64,000 nt of DNA from Pseudomonas costantinii (lineage in GTDB: Bacteria > Pseudomonadota > Gammaproteobacteria > Pseudomonadales > Pseudomonadaceae): assembly GCF_001870435.1 (NCBI RefSeq), contig NZ_MDDR01000007.1, positions 186,001 through 250,000 on the forward strand, in the 5' to 3' direction. This document shows, piece after piece, positions 51,691 through 60,753 of this stretch. Position 1 is the first letter of the stretch. Every line of letters starts with the position of its first letter. The position numbers were made by a program, and so were the translations under genes. The notes beneath the pieces are model-generated. The model was not told the origin of the DNA. It searched no databases and was given only the letters and a program-made list of their open reading frames with translations.

Positions 51691-52419
51691 ATGCGCATCC
51701 TCGTGGTCAACGTCAACACCACCGAATCCATCACTGAAACCATCGCCCAACAGGCGCGGGCCGTGGCCTCGCCCGGCACCGAGATTGTCGGGCTCACCCC
51801 CTACTTCGGCGCCGAATCGGTGGAAGGCAATTTTGAAAGCTACCTGGCAGCCATCGCGGTGATGGACCGGGTGATGGCCTACGACCAACCGTTTGACGCG
51901 GTGATCCAGGCGGGCTACGGCGAGCATGGCCGTGAAGGTTTGCAGGAGTTGCTGAATGTGCCGGTGGTGGACATCACCGAAGCGGCAGCCAGCACGGCGA
52001 TGTTCTTGGGGCATGCCTATTCGGTGGTTACCACGCTGGACCGTACCGTGCCATTGATCGAAGACCGCCTGAAACTCGCCGGACTGTATCAGCGCTGCGC
52101 CTCGGTGCGCGCCAGCGGCATGGCGGTGCTGGAGCTGGAAGAAGACCCGCTGGCCGCCATGGAAGCCATCGTGCGCCAAGCCGAGTTGGCGATCAGCGAG
52201 GACAAGGCCGAAGTGATCTGCCTGGGCTGCGGCGGCATGGCAGGGCTGGATGAACAGATTCGCTACCGCACCGGCGTGCCGGTGGTGGATGGGGTGACAG
52301 CGGCGGTGACGATTGCTGAGTCGCTGGTGCGATTGGGGTTGTCGACGTCGAAGATCCGGACCTATGCGACGCCACGGCCGAAGAAGGTCATCGGCTGGCC
52401 GGGTAAGTTCGGACGGTAG
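51691..52419 (+). CDS. Asp/Glu/hydantoin racemase family protein
   Basis: A 242-aa protein of the hydantoin racemase family (MRILVVNVNTTESITETIAQ; ICLGCGGMAGLDEQI). The second catalytic Cys region (LGCGG) is present. Where the first Cys is expected, the sequence reads VIQAGYGEHGREG, so that Cys seems replaced by Gly. It could be a one-base enzyme such as a decarboxylase, or an isomerase with another residue. It lies 13 nt after the NCS1 permease. Confidence 0.85.
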   Translation: MRILVVNVNTTESITETIAQQARAVASPGTEIVGLTPYFGAESVEGNFESYLAAIAVMDRVMAYDQPFDAVIQAGYGEHGREGLQELLNVPVVDITEAAASTAMFLGHAYSVVTTLDRTVPLIEDRLKLAGLYQRCASVRASGMAVLELEEDPLAAMEAIVRQAELAISEDKAEVICLGCGGMAGLDEQIRYRTGVPVVDGVTAAVTIAESLVRLGLSTSKIRTYATPRPKKVIGWPGKFGR

Positions 52420-52423
52420 ACCG

Positions 52424-52545
52424 AGGCGCCTGCATCGCGGGCAAGCCCGGCTCCCACAGTTGATCGCACTCCAGGCTTCACGCTTGGAATGCATTCTCCT
52501 GTAGGCGCTGGATTGCCTGCGATGGCAGCGACTCGGTCTACAGAC
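52424..52545. repeat. Imperfect REP pair
   Basis: GCATCGCGGGCAAGCCCGGCTCCCACA near 52432 and TGTAGGCGCTGGATTGCCTGCGATGGC near 52500 are degenerate inverted REP units. They lie between the racemase-like gene and the convergent LysR gene. Confidence 0.6.
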
Positions 52546-52550
52546 ATCGA

Positions 52551-53474
52551 TCAAACCGCACTGAACCGGCGCCCCCACTGCTGCTCGGCAAACTGCTCAA
52601 TGATGAAATCCACAAACACCCGGGTCTTACCGGGCAGCAGTTTGTGTTCGGCGTAATAGATGGAGATGTTGCCATCATCGACGAACCAGTCAGGCAACAC
52701 GCGCACCACCGCGCCGCTGTCGAGGAAGGGCACGGCCATCGGCATGCTCACCAGCGCAATGCCCAAGCCTTGGGCGCTGGCGCAACAGGCCGCTTCGGAA
52801 TCGCTCATGGTCATGCCGGGCTTGAGCAGCAGCGGGCGCTGTTCGCGCTCGAGGCTGGTCAGTTGCCAGGAACGTATGCGTCCGGTTTGCGGTGAACGGA
52901 TCAGGATGCCTTTGCAGCGCCCCAAGTCTTCGGGGGTCGTCACCGGCGGGCGTTGCGCCAGGTAGCCCGGCGAGGCCACCAATACCCGGTGCGCCGGCGT
53001 CAGCTTACGTGCGACCACACCCTGGGGCAGCTCAAAACCACCGCCGATCGCGGCATCAAAACCCTGGCCAATCAGGTCGACCTGGCGATTATCGAAATGC
53101 CAATCCGGGCTGATATCCGGGAAGCGCCGCATAAACTCCCCCAGCAACGGCATTACGTACCGATTGCCAAACACGGTGCCCATGCTGACCTTGAGCGTGC
53201 CCACCGGTCGCCCTTCGGCGCTGGCCAGGTTGGCCACGGCATTCTGGATAGTCGTAAGACTGCCGCTGACTTCTTCGAGGAACAGCTTGCCAGCTTCAGT
53301 CAGCGTCAGGCGGCGAGTACTGCGCTGGAACAGCCTGACACCGAGGCGCGCCTCCAACTTGGCAACACTTTTTCCCACGGCTGCCGGGGTCAAACTCAGG
53401 TGCCGGGCCGCTTCGGCAAAGCTGCCGCCTTCGGCGCTGCGCACAAAGCATTCGATACTGCCAAAGCTCTCCAT
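52551..53474 (-). CDS. LysR-type transcriptional regulator
   Basis: A 307-aa protein with an N-terminal winged helix (IECFVRSAEGGSFAEAARHL; LTPAAVGKSVAKLEARLGV) and a substrate-binding domain. It is of the CrgA/AaeR-like subgroup often paired with oxidoreductases. It is divergent from the short-chain dehydrogenase gene, its likely target, with a candidate operator between them. Confidence 0.92.
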   Translation of the reverse strand: MESFGSIECFVRSAEGGSFAEAARHLSLTPAAVGKSVAKLEARLGVRLFQRSTRRLTLTEAGKLFLEEVSGSLTTIQNAVANLASAEGRPVGTLKVSMGTVFGNRYVMPLLGEFMRRFPDISPDWHFDNRQVDLIGQGFDAAIGGGFELPQGVVARKLTPAHRVLVASPGYLAQRPPVTTPEDLGRCKGILIRSPQTGRIRSWQLTSLEREQRPLLLKPGMTMSDSEAACCASAQGLGIALVSMPMAVPFLDSGAVVRVLPDWFVDDGNISIYYAEHKLLPGKTRVFVDFIIEQFAEQQWGRRFSAV

Positions 53475-53486
53475 ACCGACCCACTC

Positions 53487-53501
53487 TAAACTTTTGGTTT
53501 A
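53487..53501. promoter_or_regulatory. LysR-type operator
   Basis: TAAAC-TTTTG-GTTTA is a perfect inverted repeat 13 nt upstream of the LysR start codon, in the divergent promoter region. Confidence 0.6.
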
Positions 53502-53600
53502 CACAGACTATAGCAATCACGGTCTACCGGCTGGGGTGGGTGAGGTCGATACTCGGCTCCATCAACAAGGCATCCTGCCTTGAACAGCTAGGAGATCGAC

Positions 53601-54347
53601 ATGACCACACAAAACCTCAGCGGCAAAGTCGCCTTGATTCAAGGCGGTTCCCGCGGCATCGGCGCCGCCATCGTCAAGCGCTTGGCAAAACAAGGTGCAG
53701 CCGTGGCCTTTACCTACGTCAGCTCTGCCGCCAAGGCTCAAGAGCTGCAGAACAGCGTGATCAGCGAAGGCGGCAAAGCCCTGGCTATTCACGCCGACAG
53801 CGCCGATGCCACGGCGATTCGCAACGCGGTCAACGCCACCGTCGAAGCCTTCGGACGCCTGGATATCCTGGTGAATAACGCCGGCGTACTGGCCATCGCG
53901 CCGCTGGACGATTTCAAGCTGGAAGATTTTGACCAGACCCTAGCAGTCAACGTACGCAGCGTATTTATCGCGACCCAGGAAGCAGCAAAGCATATGGGTG
54001 AAGGTGGCCGCGTGATCAACATCGGTAGCACTAACGCCGAGCGCATGCCGTTTGGCGGGGGCGGGCCGTATGCGATGAGCAAATCGGCGCTGGTGGGGCT
54101 GACTAAGGGTTTGGCCCGGGATCTGGGGCCACGGGGCATCACGATTAACAATGTGCAGCCTGGGCCGGTGGACACCGACATGAACCCTGCGAACAGTGAT
54201 TTTGCCGAGAGTTTGATTGAGTTGATGGCGATAGGCCGTTATGGCCATGTCGAGGAGATTGCCAGTTTTGTGGCCTACCTGGTGGGGCCGGAAGCTGGGT
54301 ACATCACGGGTGCCAGCCTGAGCATCGATGGTGGGTTTAGCGCATAA
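53601..54347 (+). CDS. Short-chain dehydrogenase/reductase (3-oxoacyl-ACP reductase-like)
   Basis: A 248-aa classical SDR: cofactor motif GGSRGIGAAI, NNAG at about residue 90, and the catalytic Ser-x(n)-YxxxK in GGPYAMSKSAL. It probably uses NADP(H) on a carbonyl substrate; which one is unknown. A good ribosome site (TAGGAG) precedes the ATG. It is probably controlled by the divergent LysR protein. Confidence 0.9.
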   Translation: MTTQNLSGKVALIQGGSRGIGAAIVKRLAKQGAAVAFTYVSSAAKAQELQNSVISEGGKALAIHADSADATAIRNAVNATVEAFGRLDILVNNAGVLAIAPLDDFKLEDFDQTLAVNVRSVFIATQEAAKHMGEGGRVINIGSTNAERMPFGGGGPYAMSKSALVGLTKGLARDLGPRGITINNVQPGPVDTDMNPANSDFAESLIELMAIGRYGHVEEIASFVAYLVGPEAGYITGASLSIDGGFSA

Positions 54348-54350
54348 CCC

Positions 54351-54382
54351 AATGTGGGAGCTGGCTTGCCAGCTCCCACATT
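54351..54382. repeat. REP palindrome acting as terminator
   Basis: AATGTGGGAGCTGGCTTGCC then AGCTCCCACATT forms an almost perfect hairpin followed by TTTT. It lies between convergent genes and probably terminates transcription in at least one direction. Confidence 0.8.
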
Positions 54383-54397
54383 TTGGACCGCGTTTAT

Positions 54398-55087
54398 TCA
54401 GCGCAAAGGCGGCAGGCCGTAGGCCGCCAAGTCGAAGTCCGCGAGTTTGCGGATGATCTGGTCGGCGTGGTGGTACTTGCTGTCGGCCATGGCTTCATCG
54501 GGCACAGCGATAGCGGTCATGTTGGCGGCCTTGGCGGCGGTGACACCAAACGGCGAATCCTCGAACACCAGACAATCCTCGGGCGCAACACCCAAGCGGC
54601 GCGCGGCGGTGAGGAAGATATCCGGCGCAGGTTTCGCGGCACCGACTTCCGGGTCATCGGCGGTGACGATGGTGCCGAACAGGCCAAACCATTCGCGGTG
54701 CTGGGTGGTTTTGTGGCCAAACGAATTGCGCGACGAGCTGGTGCCCACGGCAATCGGAATGTTGTGCGCCTTCAAGTGCCGCACCAGGGCTTCTGCGCCG
54801 GGCATGCCAAGGGCTTTGGGGAAACGCTCGCTCATCAGCGGTTCGCGAATCTCGAGAAATTCAGCCGATGTGATCGGCAAGTCCAGAGCCTTAACCACGT
54901 AGTCGGCCAAGTCCTGCGCCCCCCGCCCGATGATGTGCTGCTTGATCCCCCAGTCATAGGTGCGACCATAGCGTTCGGCGATGATCTGCGTAACTTCGGT
55001 GTAGATGCCTTCAGTATCCAGCAACAATCCGTCCATATCGAAAATCACGGCCTTGATCGGACCGACTGCGCTACGCGGTGCATTCAT
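54398..55087 (-). CDS. HAD-superfamily phosphatase (beta-phosphoglucomutase-like)
   Basis: A 229-aa HAD hydrolase: motif I IFDMDGLLLDTEG, motif II VGTSSSRNS, a Lys region in KPAPDIFL and motif III VFEDSPFGVTAA. Such proteins dephosphorylate sugar phosphates or related small molecules (the yeast GPP-like/YniC group). The specific substrate is unknown. Confidence 0.9.
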   Translation of the reverse strand: MNAPRSAVGPIKAVIFDMDGLLLDTEGIYTEVTQIIAERYGRTYDWGIKQHIIGRGAQDLADYVVKALDLPITSAEFLEIREPLMSERFPKALGMPGAEALVRHLKAHNIPIAVGTSSSRNSFGHKTTQHREWFGLFGTIVTADDPEVGAAKPAPDIFLTAARRLGVAPEDCLVFEDSPFGVTAAKAANMTAIAVPDEAMADSKYHHADQIIRKLADFDLAAYGLPPLR

Positions 55088-55195
55088 CACAACAGAACCC
55101 TGGAGGAAGGACTAAAAGGATTCAGCACAATAACGGCCACGCTTGCAGACAGGCAACCCTTTAGACTGTTCGCCTTTCCTTTCGAAGTGCCTGCG

Positions 55196-55552
55196 ATGCT
55201 CTACCGTTTAGCCGCCGACAGCCTGGTGCTGTTTCACCTCAGCTTTATCCTGTTCGTGTTGTTCGGCGGCCTGCTCGCCCTCAAGTGGCGCCGGGTCATG
55301 TGGTTGCACCTGCCCGCCGTCGCCTGGGGTATCGCGGTGGAGGTGTTCCACCTGCCCTGCCCGCTGACCCGCTGGGAAAACCTGTTTCGCCACCTCGCCG
55401 GGCAAGAGGGCTATGGCGGTGGGTTTATCGAGCATTACATCCTCACACTGATCTATCCCGCCGGGCTCACCCCGACTATTCAACTGGTGCTGGGGGCAGT
55501 GGTGGTGTTGGTCAACGTCGCGGTGTATGTACGCTTGATCAGACGCGCGTAG
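55196..55552 (+). CDS. DUF2784 small membrane protein
   Basis: A 118-aa integral membrane protein with three or four hydrophobic segments (LVLFHLSFILFVLFGGLLAL; LVLGAVVVLVNVAVYVRLI) and the conserved middle CPLTRWENLFRHLAG. Function unknown. The start was set at 55196, where family similarity begins, although the frame is open far upstream. Its last 14 bases overlap the convergent oxidoreductase gene. Confidence 0.8.
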   Translation: MLYRLAADSLVLFHLSFILFVLFGGLLALKWRRVMWLHLPAVAWGIAVEVFHLPCPLTRWENLFRHLAGQEGYGGGFIEHYILTLIYPAGLTPTIQLVLGAVVVLVNVAVYVRLIRRA

Positions 55553-56507
55553 GCAGACAGCCCAGGCCAACTAACGTAGCCTCCACCGCCTGTTCCAGAG
55601 GGGTATTGGGCTCTTTGCCCAGTACCTTGATCAGGCGTTTGTTATCCAGGCGCAGCGGGGTTTGCCACAGGTAGCGCATCTCTTGCATCTCACGGACGGT
55701 GACGACAAAGGGCGCTACCAGCTTCAGCAGCCACCATGGGAAACGACCTACGCGTGGTTGCTGGCCCGTCCTGCGCAGTACCACCTGCTGGATAGCCCGG
55801 CTCATCTGCGTGCCATCGGCGTCGGTATGCCCGGCCATATGAAAGCGAGCGAAAGCCTCAAGGGTTGCTCGGCGTTCAATCAACTCGACCATCGTGCGCG
55901 CCACATCCGGCAGGTAAGCCCATTGATGCGCCACACCAGGGGCGCCCGGATAGCTCACGGCGTGTACCGGTTTGCCGGGTTTGACCAAGCCTTGGGCAAA
56001 CCAGTTGTTGGCCACCCTGGCACCAAAAAAGTCCCCGGCGCGCACGATCAATACGCGGGCGCCCTGGCGGGAAGCTTCCTCTAAACGCTGCTCCAGTTGT
56101 ACACGGATCGCGCCCTTGCGAGTCTGCGGGTGCTGGGGCGAGTCTTCTTGCAACACCGGAAACGCATCCGGCCCGAAGTTGTAGACCGTGCCAGGCAACA
56201 CAATCGTCGCGCCTTCGCCAATAGCCGCCGCGATGCTGTTGTCGATCATAGGCAGTACCCACTCGGCCCAATTGCGATAACCCGGCGGATTGACCGCGTG
56301 GACGATCACCGCACAGCCACGCGCGGCGGCGACCACGTCTTGGCGATTGAGTGCATCGCCCTTGAGCCAGGTGAAAGCGGCATTCTGGCTGCGGGCCTTG
56401 TCCACGTCCCGGGTCAATGCACAGACCTGCCAGCCCGCCGCGCTTAACTGCCGCGCCACTTCGCCGCCAATCCCGCCGGTTGCGCCCAATATCAGAACCT
56501 TGCTCAT
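55539..56507 (-). CDS. NAD(P)-dependent epimerase/dehydratase-like oxidoreductase
   Basis: A 322-aa atypical SDR with the cofactor motif LILGATGGIGGEVARQL and a later IVRAGDFFGARVANNWF segment. It lacks an obvious YxxxK, as in atypical NmrA/epimerase-like members. Substrate unknown. It is divergent from a LysR gene, which may regulate it. Confidence 0.85.
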   Translation of the reverse strand: MSKVLILGATGGIGGEVARQLSAAGWQVCALTRDVDKARSQNAAFTWLKGDALNRQDVVAAARGCAVIVHAVNPPGYRNWAEWVLPMIDNSIAAAIGEGATIVLPGTVYNFGPDAFPVLQEDSPQHPQTRKGAIRVQLEQRLEEASRQGARVLIVRAGDFFGARVANNWFAQGLVKPGKPVHAVSYPGAPGVAHQWAYLPDVARTMVELIERRATLEAFARFHMAGHTDADGTQMSRAIQQVVLRRTGQQPRVGRFPWWLLKLVAPFVVTVREMQEMRYLWQTPLRLDNKRLIKVLGKEPNTPLEQAVEATLVGLGCLPTRV

Positions 56508-56601
56508 GACCGTCTCCCGCTGTTGGTTGTTGAGCCCATTTTGTTCTTGAGCTTGCTATAGAGGAATTGCCGAAGAGCATGCAGGCGCTATACATTTATG
56601 C

Positions 56602-57486
56602 ATGGCATCGAATATTGGTTGGGAGCTTTACCGGTCGTTCCTTGGCGTACTCAAGGAAGGGTCGTTGTCGGGAGCCGCACGGCAGCTCGGCATCACACAG
56701 CCCACGGTCGGCCGGCATATCGCCGCGCTGGAGTCCGCGCTGGGTGTGGTGCTGTTCACCCGCTCACCCACCGGGTTGTTGCCGACGGCGGTGGCCCACA
56801 CCCTGCGCGCCCACGCCGAAACCATGGCACGCACCGCCGCAGCGCTTGAGCGCGCCGCTTCATCCCAAGGTGATGAGGTGCGCGGCGTGGTGCGGGTGTC
56901 CGCCAGCGAAGTGGTTGGTGTGGAAGTGCTGCCGCCGATCATCACCCAATTGCGCCGCCAGCATCCGCACCTCAGGGTCGAGCTGATCCTGACCAACCGC
57001 CTGAGCGACCTGCTGCAACTGGAAGCCGACATCGCCGTGCGCATGGTCCGCCCCAGCCAGGAACAACTGCTGGCGCGGCGTATCGGCCTCATCGAAGTCG
57101 GCTTGCACGCCCGTGATGACTACCTGCAACAACATGGCATCCCCCAGCACATGCAGGACTTGGCCAACCATTCGGTGATCGGCTTCGACCAGGAAAGCGC
57201 GTTTATCCGCAGCCTGGCCATCAAGGGTTTTGAACGCAGCGCCTTCGCCATCAGCAGCGACAGCGACCTGGCGCAACTGGCACTGATTCGCGCCGGTGCT
57301 GGTATCGGCGGGTGCCAGGTGCAACTGGCCAAGCAGAATCCCCGTTTGCGTCGAGTGCTGCCGGAAGGTTTCGCGCTTAAGTTGGACACCTGGGTCACCA
57401 TGCATGAAGACCTGCGCAACAGCCCACGCTGCCGGGTGATGTTCGATGCGTTGGTGGAGGGTTTGCAGCGTTACGTACAGGATTGA
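56602..57486 (+). CDS. LysR-type transcriptional regulator
   Basis: A 294-aa regulator with the winged helix FLGVLKEGSLSGAARQLGIT / QPTVGRHIAALESALGV and a substrate-binding domain. It faces the oxidoreductase gene across a 94-nt intergenic region, its probable target. Confidence 0.92.
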   Translation: MASNIGWELYRSFLGVLKEGSLSGAARQLGITQPTVGRHIAALESALGVVLFTRSPTGLLPTAVAHTLRAHAETMARTAAALERAASSQGDEVRGVVRVSASEVVGVEVLPPIITQLRRQHPHLRVELILTNRLSDLLQLEADIAVRMVRPSQEQLLARRIGLIEVGLHARDDYLQQHGIPQHMQDLANHSVIGFDQESAFIRSLAIKGFERSAFAISSDSDLAQLALIRAGAGIGGCQVQLAKQNPRLRRVLPEGFALKLDTWVTMHEDLRNSPRCRVMFDALVEGLQRYVQD

Positions 57487-57540
57487 GACAGCTGATTTAG
57501 TAAAGAATCAGACTCCCTCATTCCGTTCGTAGACGCCCCC

Positions 57541-58119
57541 ATGTCCGAAGCCTTCGAAGTCCCCAGCCCCCACGAAAAACACGTCGAACACACCACCGAA
57601 CATGCCCACGGCCGCGGTGACAATTTCGCCAGCCGCATTGCCGTGATGACCGCCTTGATGGCCACCCTCGGCGCGATGCTCAGTTACCAGGCCGGCTCCA
57701 CCGAAAGCGAAGCGGCGATGGACAAGAACAACGCCGCCATCATCAAGACCGAAGCCGCCAACCAGTGGAACTACTACCAGGCCAAATCCAGCCGCCAAAA
57801 CCTGGCGGAACTGGCCGCGCACATCCCCGGCGTTGACGCGGCGCACTACAACGATGAAGTGCAGCGCTACAAAAGCCAGAAGGAAGAAGTGCGCAAGCAG
57901 GCCGAAAAGCTTGAGGCCACCTCGCGGGAATGGGACCAGAAGTCCGAAGAGGCGCTGCACCAGCATCACCGCTGGGCCCAGGCGATGACCGCGATTCAGA
58001 TCGCGATTTCGTTGGCGGCGATCACACTGCTGACACGCCGGGAGTGGTTGAAGCGCCTGTCGTATACGGCCGGCAGTGTGGCGTTGGTACTAGGCAGTCT
58101 GGCTTGGTTGCATATCTGA
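57541..58119 (+). CDS. DUF4337 membrane-anchored protein
   Basis: A 192-aa protein: a hydrophilic His-rich start (HEKHVEHTTEHAHG), a short transmembrane segment (IAVMTALMATLGAMLSYQAG), a long charged helical region and two C-terminal helices (AMTAIQIAISLAAITLLT; AGSVALVLGSLAWLHI). The family is of unknown function. Confidence 0.85.
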   Translation: MSEAFEVPSPHEKHVEHTTEHAHGRGDNFASRIAVMTALMATLGAMLSYQAGSTESEAAMDKNNAAIIKTEAANQWNYYQAKSSRQNLAELAAHIPGVDAAHYNDEVQRYKSQKEEVRKQAEKLEATSREWDQKSEEALHQHHRWAQAMTAIQIAISLAAITLLTRREWLKRLSYTAGSVALVLGSLAWLHI

Positions 58120-58154
58120 CAACGAGCACAAACCAGAAAATACCGAAGATCAAC

Positions 58155-58242
58155 TGTGGGAGCTGGCTTGCCTGCGATGGCGTCACCCAGACACTTCAGC
58201 GAGACCGCGTCGCCTGTATCGCTGGCAAGCCAGCTCCCACAC
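58155..58242. repeat. REPIN (TGTGGGAGCTGGCTTGC type)
   Basis: TGTGGGAGCTGGCTTGCC at the left and GGCAAGCCAGCTCCCACA at the right, with GCGATGG and CGCCTGTATCGC inside, form an inverted doublet of the same class as that at 34.2 kb. Confidence 0.9.
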
Positions 58243-58400
58243 TCAACCCGCTTCGTTTGGAGGGCCACATTCCTACGGCACGATGGCGGCTTTCGACAGA
58301 AAACGCCGTCACACCCCCTTTTTGAGCTTTGGCTCTGCCAGCGCTGCGCTATATAGTAAAACGCACAACGCATGACGCTGTTTAACCCGAGGAAAAACCG

Positions 58401-59060
58401 GTGAGTGCACAACCCAAAGAAGCCGTGGGCGCCGCCTACACTATCGACTCCATGCGTTATGCCCAGGCCATGACCTGGCAAGCCATCGAACAACTCGCCC
58501 AACGTATCCGACCCGGCATGCTCGAATCCGAAGCGCGCGAGCTGGGCAAACAAGTACTCGCCGACCTCGACATGCAACGCATCTGGCACCCACTGCTGGT
58601 GCGTTTCGGCGCCAATACCCTCAAGACCTTCAAGCAACGTTCCGAAGGCGACCCGGCGCTGGGCGAAAACGATATCTTCTTCATCGACATGGGCGCCGTG
58701 TGGCAAGGCCACGAAGGTGACGCCGGTGCCACCTTCAGCACCGGCAACGACCCGGACATGATCGCCTGTGCCAGCGCCGCCAAGGCGCTGTTCGACCGCG
58801 TACAATCGCGCTGGAAGCATGACCAGGTTGTCGGCCTCGAACTTTATCGCTATGCCGAACAACAAGCCCAGGCCATGGGCTGGCAACTGAACCTCGACAT
58901 CAAGGGCCACCGCGTCAGCGACTTCCCCCATGCGATCCACCGTGGCGGCGACCTCGGCGACTTCGAGCACTACCCGAATGCCGGGCTGTGGATCCTGGAA
59001 ATCCAGATCACCCACCCGAGCAAGCCTTACGGCGCCTTCTACGAAGATTTACTCGCCTGA
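58401..59060 (+). CDS. M24-family metallopeptidase-like protein (short)
   Basis: A 219-aa pita-bread-fold protein. Likely metal ligands are Asp in FFIDMGAVW, Asp in GDAGATFS, His in RVSDFPHAIHR and Glu in LEIQITHP. It is shorter than aminopeptidase P or methionine aminopeptidases. It starts with GTG after GAGGAAAAA. Confidence 0.83.
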   Translation: MSAQPKEAVGAAYTIDSMRYAQAMTWQAIEQLAQRIRPGMLESEARELGKQVLADLDMQRIWHPLLVRFGANTLKTFKQRSEGDPALGENDIFFIDMGAVWQGHEGDAGATFSTGNDPDMIACASAAKALFDRVQSRWKHDQVVGLELYRYAEQQAQAMGWQLNLDIKGHRVSDFPHAIHRGGDLGDFEHYPNAGLWILEIQITHPSKPYGAFYEDLLA

Positions 59061-59076
59061 CCTTTAAGGAACACAA

Positions 59077-59430
59077 ATGGAACGCTCCACCGAATTTCCC
59101 GTGTTGTTGTTTTCCTACGGCACCTTGCAAGACAAGGCCGTGCAACTCGCCAACTTCGGCCGGGAATTAGTCGGACAGCAAGACGCGATGCTCGGCTATT
59201 CGCAAAGCTGGGTAGAAATCACCGACCCCGAAGTACTGGCCACCAGCGGCAAGACCCATCACCCAATCGTCGCGCCGACTACGGAAAATGCTGCGAGCGT
59301 TGAAGGCATGGTCTTTCAGATTAACGAACAGGAACTGGCGGCGGCGGATGCGTATGAAGTGTCGGATTACAAGCGAGTGTCGGTGGCACTGGCTTCCGGG
59401 TTGACGGCTTGGGTGTACGTGCAGGCTTGA
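59077..59430 (+). CDS. AIG2/GGCT-like gamma-glutamylcyclotransferase fold protein
   Basis: A 117-aa protein with the substrate-binding loop FSYGTLQDKAVQ near the N terminus and the catalytic Glu candidate in AAADAYEVSDYKR. It may act on gamma-glutamyl amines. It lies 16 nt after the M24-like gene, so the two are probably cotranscribed. Confidence 0.85.
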   Translation: MERSTEFPVLLFSYGTLQDKAVQLANFGRELVGQQDAMLGYSQSWVEITDPEVLATSGKTHHPIVAPTTENAASVEGMVFQINEQELAAADAYEVSDYKRVSVALASGLTAWVYVQA

Positions 59431-59505
59431 ACATGAATTCAGCGACAGACTGATTAGTCTTGTGCACTTAAGTCGTATCATGGGCCAGACCCTCGAGGAT
59501 GGCCC

Positions 59506-60546
59506 ATGAACCTCAGTATCCTTTACGCACTCGCCGCTGCCGCCCTGTTCGGCGCCAGCACCCCGCTCGCCAAAAGCCTCGGCCTGGGCCTCTCGCCCGT
59601 ATTACTCGCCGGCCTGCTCTACCTCGGCAGCGGCATCGGGCTTGCTGGCGTGCGCCTCATCCGTGACCGCGGCTGGAAACCCACCGGCCTGACCCCATCA
59701 GAATGGCCCTGGCTGCTCGGCGCCATCGCGTTCGGTGGCATCCTCGGGCCCGTGGCCCTGATGTTCGGCCTCACCCGCACCGCCGGGGCGACCGCCTCCC
59801 TGATGCTCAACCTTGAATCGGTGCTGACCGCCGTCATCGCCTGGCTGGTGTTTAGAGAAAACGCAGACCGACGCATCGTCCTCGGGATGATCGCAATTGT
59901 GCTGGGCGGCGTAGTGTTGTCAGGGTCCGGCGGTGGCGGCACGAGCCACGATTGGACCGGGCCGTTTGCGGTGGCGGTTGCCTGCCTGTGCTGGGGGATT
60001 GATAACAACCTGACGCGCAAAGTGTCGGCGTCTGACGCGCTATTTATCGCGGGGGCCAAAGGGTTGATTGCAGGGCTAGTGAATTGCAGCCTGGCGCTGT
60101 ATCTCGGGGCGCAGATTCCGGGTGTGGCGCAACTGGCACCTATCTTGCTGGTCGGGTTTCTGGGGTATGGCGTCAGCCTGGTGATGTTTGTGCTGGCGTT
60201 ACGCGGGCTGGGCAGTGCGCGTACGGGGGCTTACTTCTCCACGGCGCCCTTCCTCGGCGCTGCGGTTGCCTTGCTGGCGTTCGGGGAGTCGGTGACAGTG
60301 GCGTTCTGGATTGCGTCGGCGTTGATGGCCGTGGGGGTGTGGCTGCACCTGACGGAGCGGCACTCGCATGAGCATCAACATGAGGCGACGGAACACGGAC
60401 ATCGGCATGTGCATGATGAGCATCATCAGCATGAGCATGGGTTTGAGTGGGACCCGGCGGAGCCGCACAGTCATGTGCATGTGCATAGTCCGGTTAGGCA
60501 TAGTCATGCACATTTTCCGGATGTGCATCATCGGCATAGGCATTGA
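59506..60546 (+). CDS. EamA/DMT transporter with histidine-rich C-terminal tail
   Basis: A 346-aa membrane protein: ten helices with two EamA repeats (ALFGASTPLAKSLGLGLSP; CWGIDNNLTRKVSASDALF) to about residue 285, then a 60-residue tail very rich in His (for example HRHVHDEHHQHEHG). Tails of this kind bind divalent metals such as Ni2+, Co2+ or Zn2+ in cation exporters. The transporter may export a metal or a metal-bound metabolite (inference). Confidence 0.88.
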   Translation: MNLSILYALAAAALFGASTPLAKSLGLGLSPVLLAGLLYLGSGIGLAGVRLIRDRGWKPTGLTPSEWPWLLGAIAFGGILGPVALMFGLTRTAGATASLMLNLESVLTAVIAWLVFRENADRRIVLGMIAIVLGGVVLSGSGGGGTSHDWTGPFAVAVACLCWGIDNNLTRKVSASDALFIAGAKGLIAGLVNCSLALYLGAQIPGVAQLAPILLVGFLGYGVSLVMFVLALRGLGSARTGAYFSTAPFLGAAVALLAFGESVTVAFWIASALMAVGVWLHLTERHSHEHQHEATEHGHRHVHDEHHQHEHGFEWDPAEPHSHVHVHSPVRHSHAHFPDVHHRHRH

Positions 60547-60704
60547 GGGCTTAAGGCTTCAGTCCGCTTTGGCCAACCATTTGAGTAACGTCCTACAGCA
60601 TCCGCTGCGGGACGGGTGCGATTTGCTGGATGTCATAGGCCGGCGGATGGATACACCGTGCAGTTGATCTGAGGGCGGGCACATTTTTCAAACCCCAGAA
60701 ATCA
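60547..60704. other. Intergenic region between the DMT gene and the island junction
   Basis: About 160 nt with no credible gene; ordinary chromosomal composition. Confidence 0.5.
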
Positions 60705-60740
60705 CAAAACCCCTGGTTTCTCTCGAAACCAGGGGTTTTG
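60705..60740. terminator. Strong hairpin terminator beside the tRNA remnant
   Basis: A perfect 16-bp stem CAAAACCCCTGGTTTC / GAAACCAGGGGTTTTG around TCTC. On the minus strand it lies 13 nt after the CCA end of the tRNA remnant, so it is probably the original terminator of the interrupted tRNA gene. Confidence 0.85.
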
Positions 60741-60753
60741 TTTACATCGAATT

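Noticed and set aside
54383..55195. Long upstream extension of the DUF2784 gene
   Set aside because: The open frame runs antisense through the HAD phosphatase gene; family similarity begins only at 55196.
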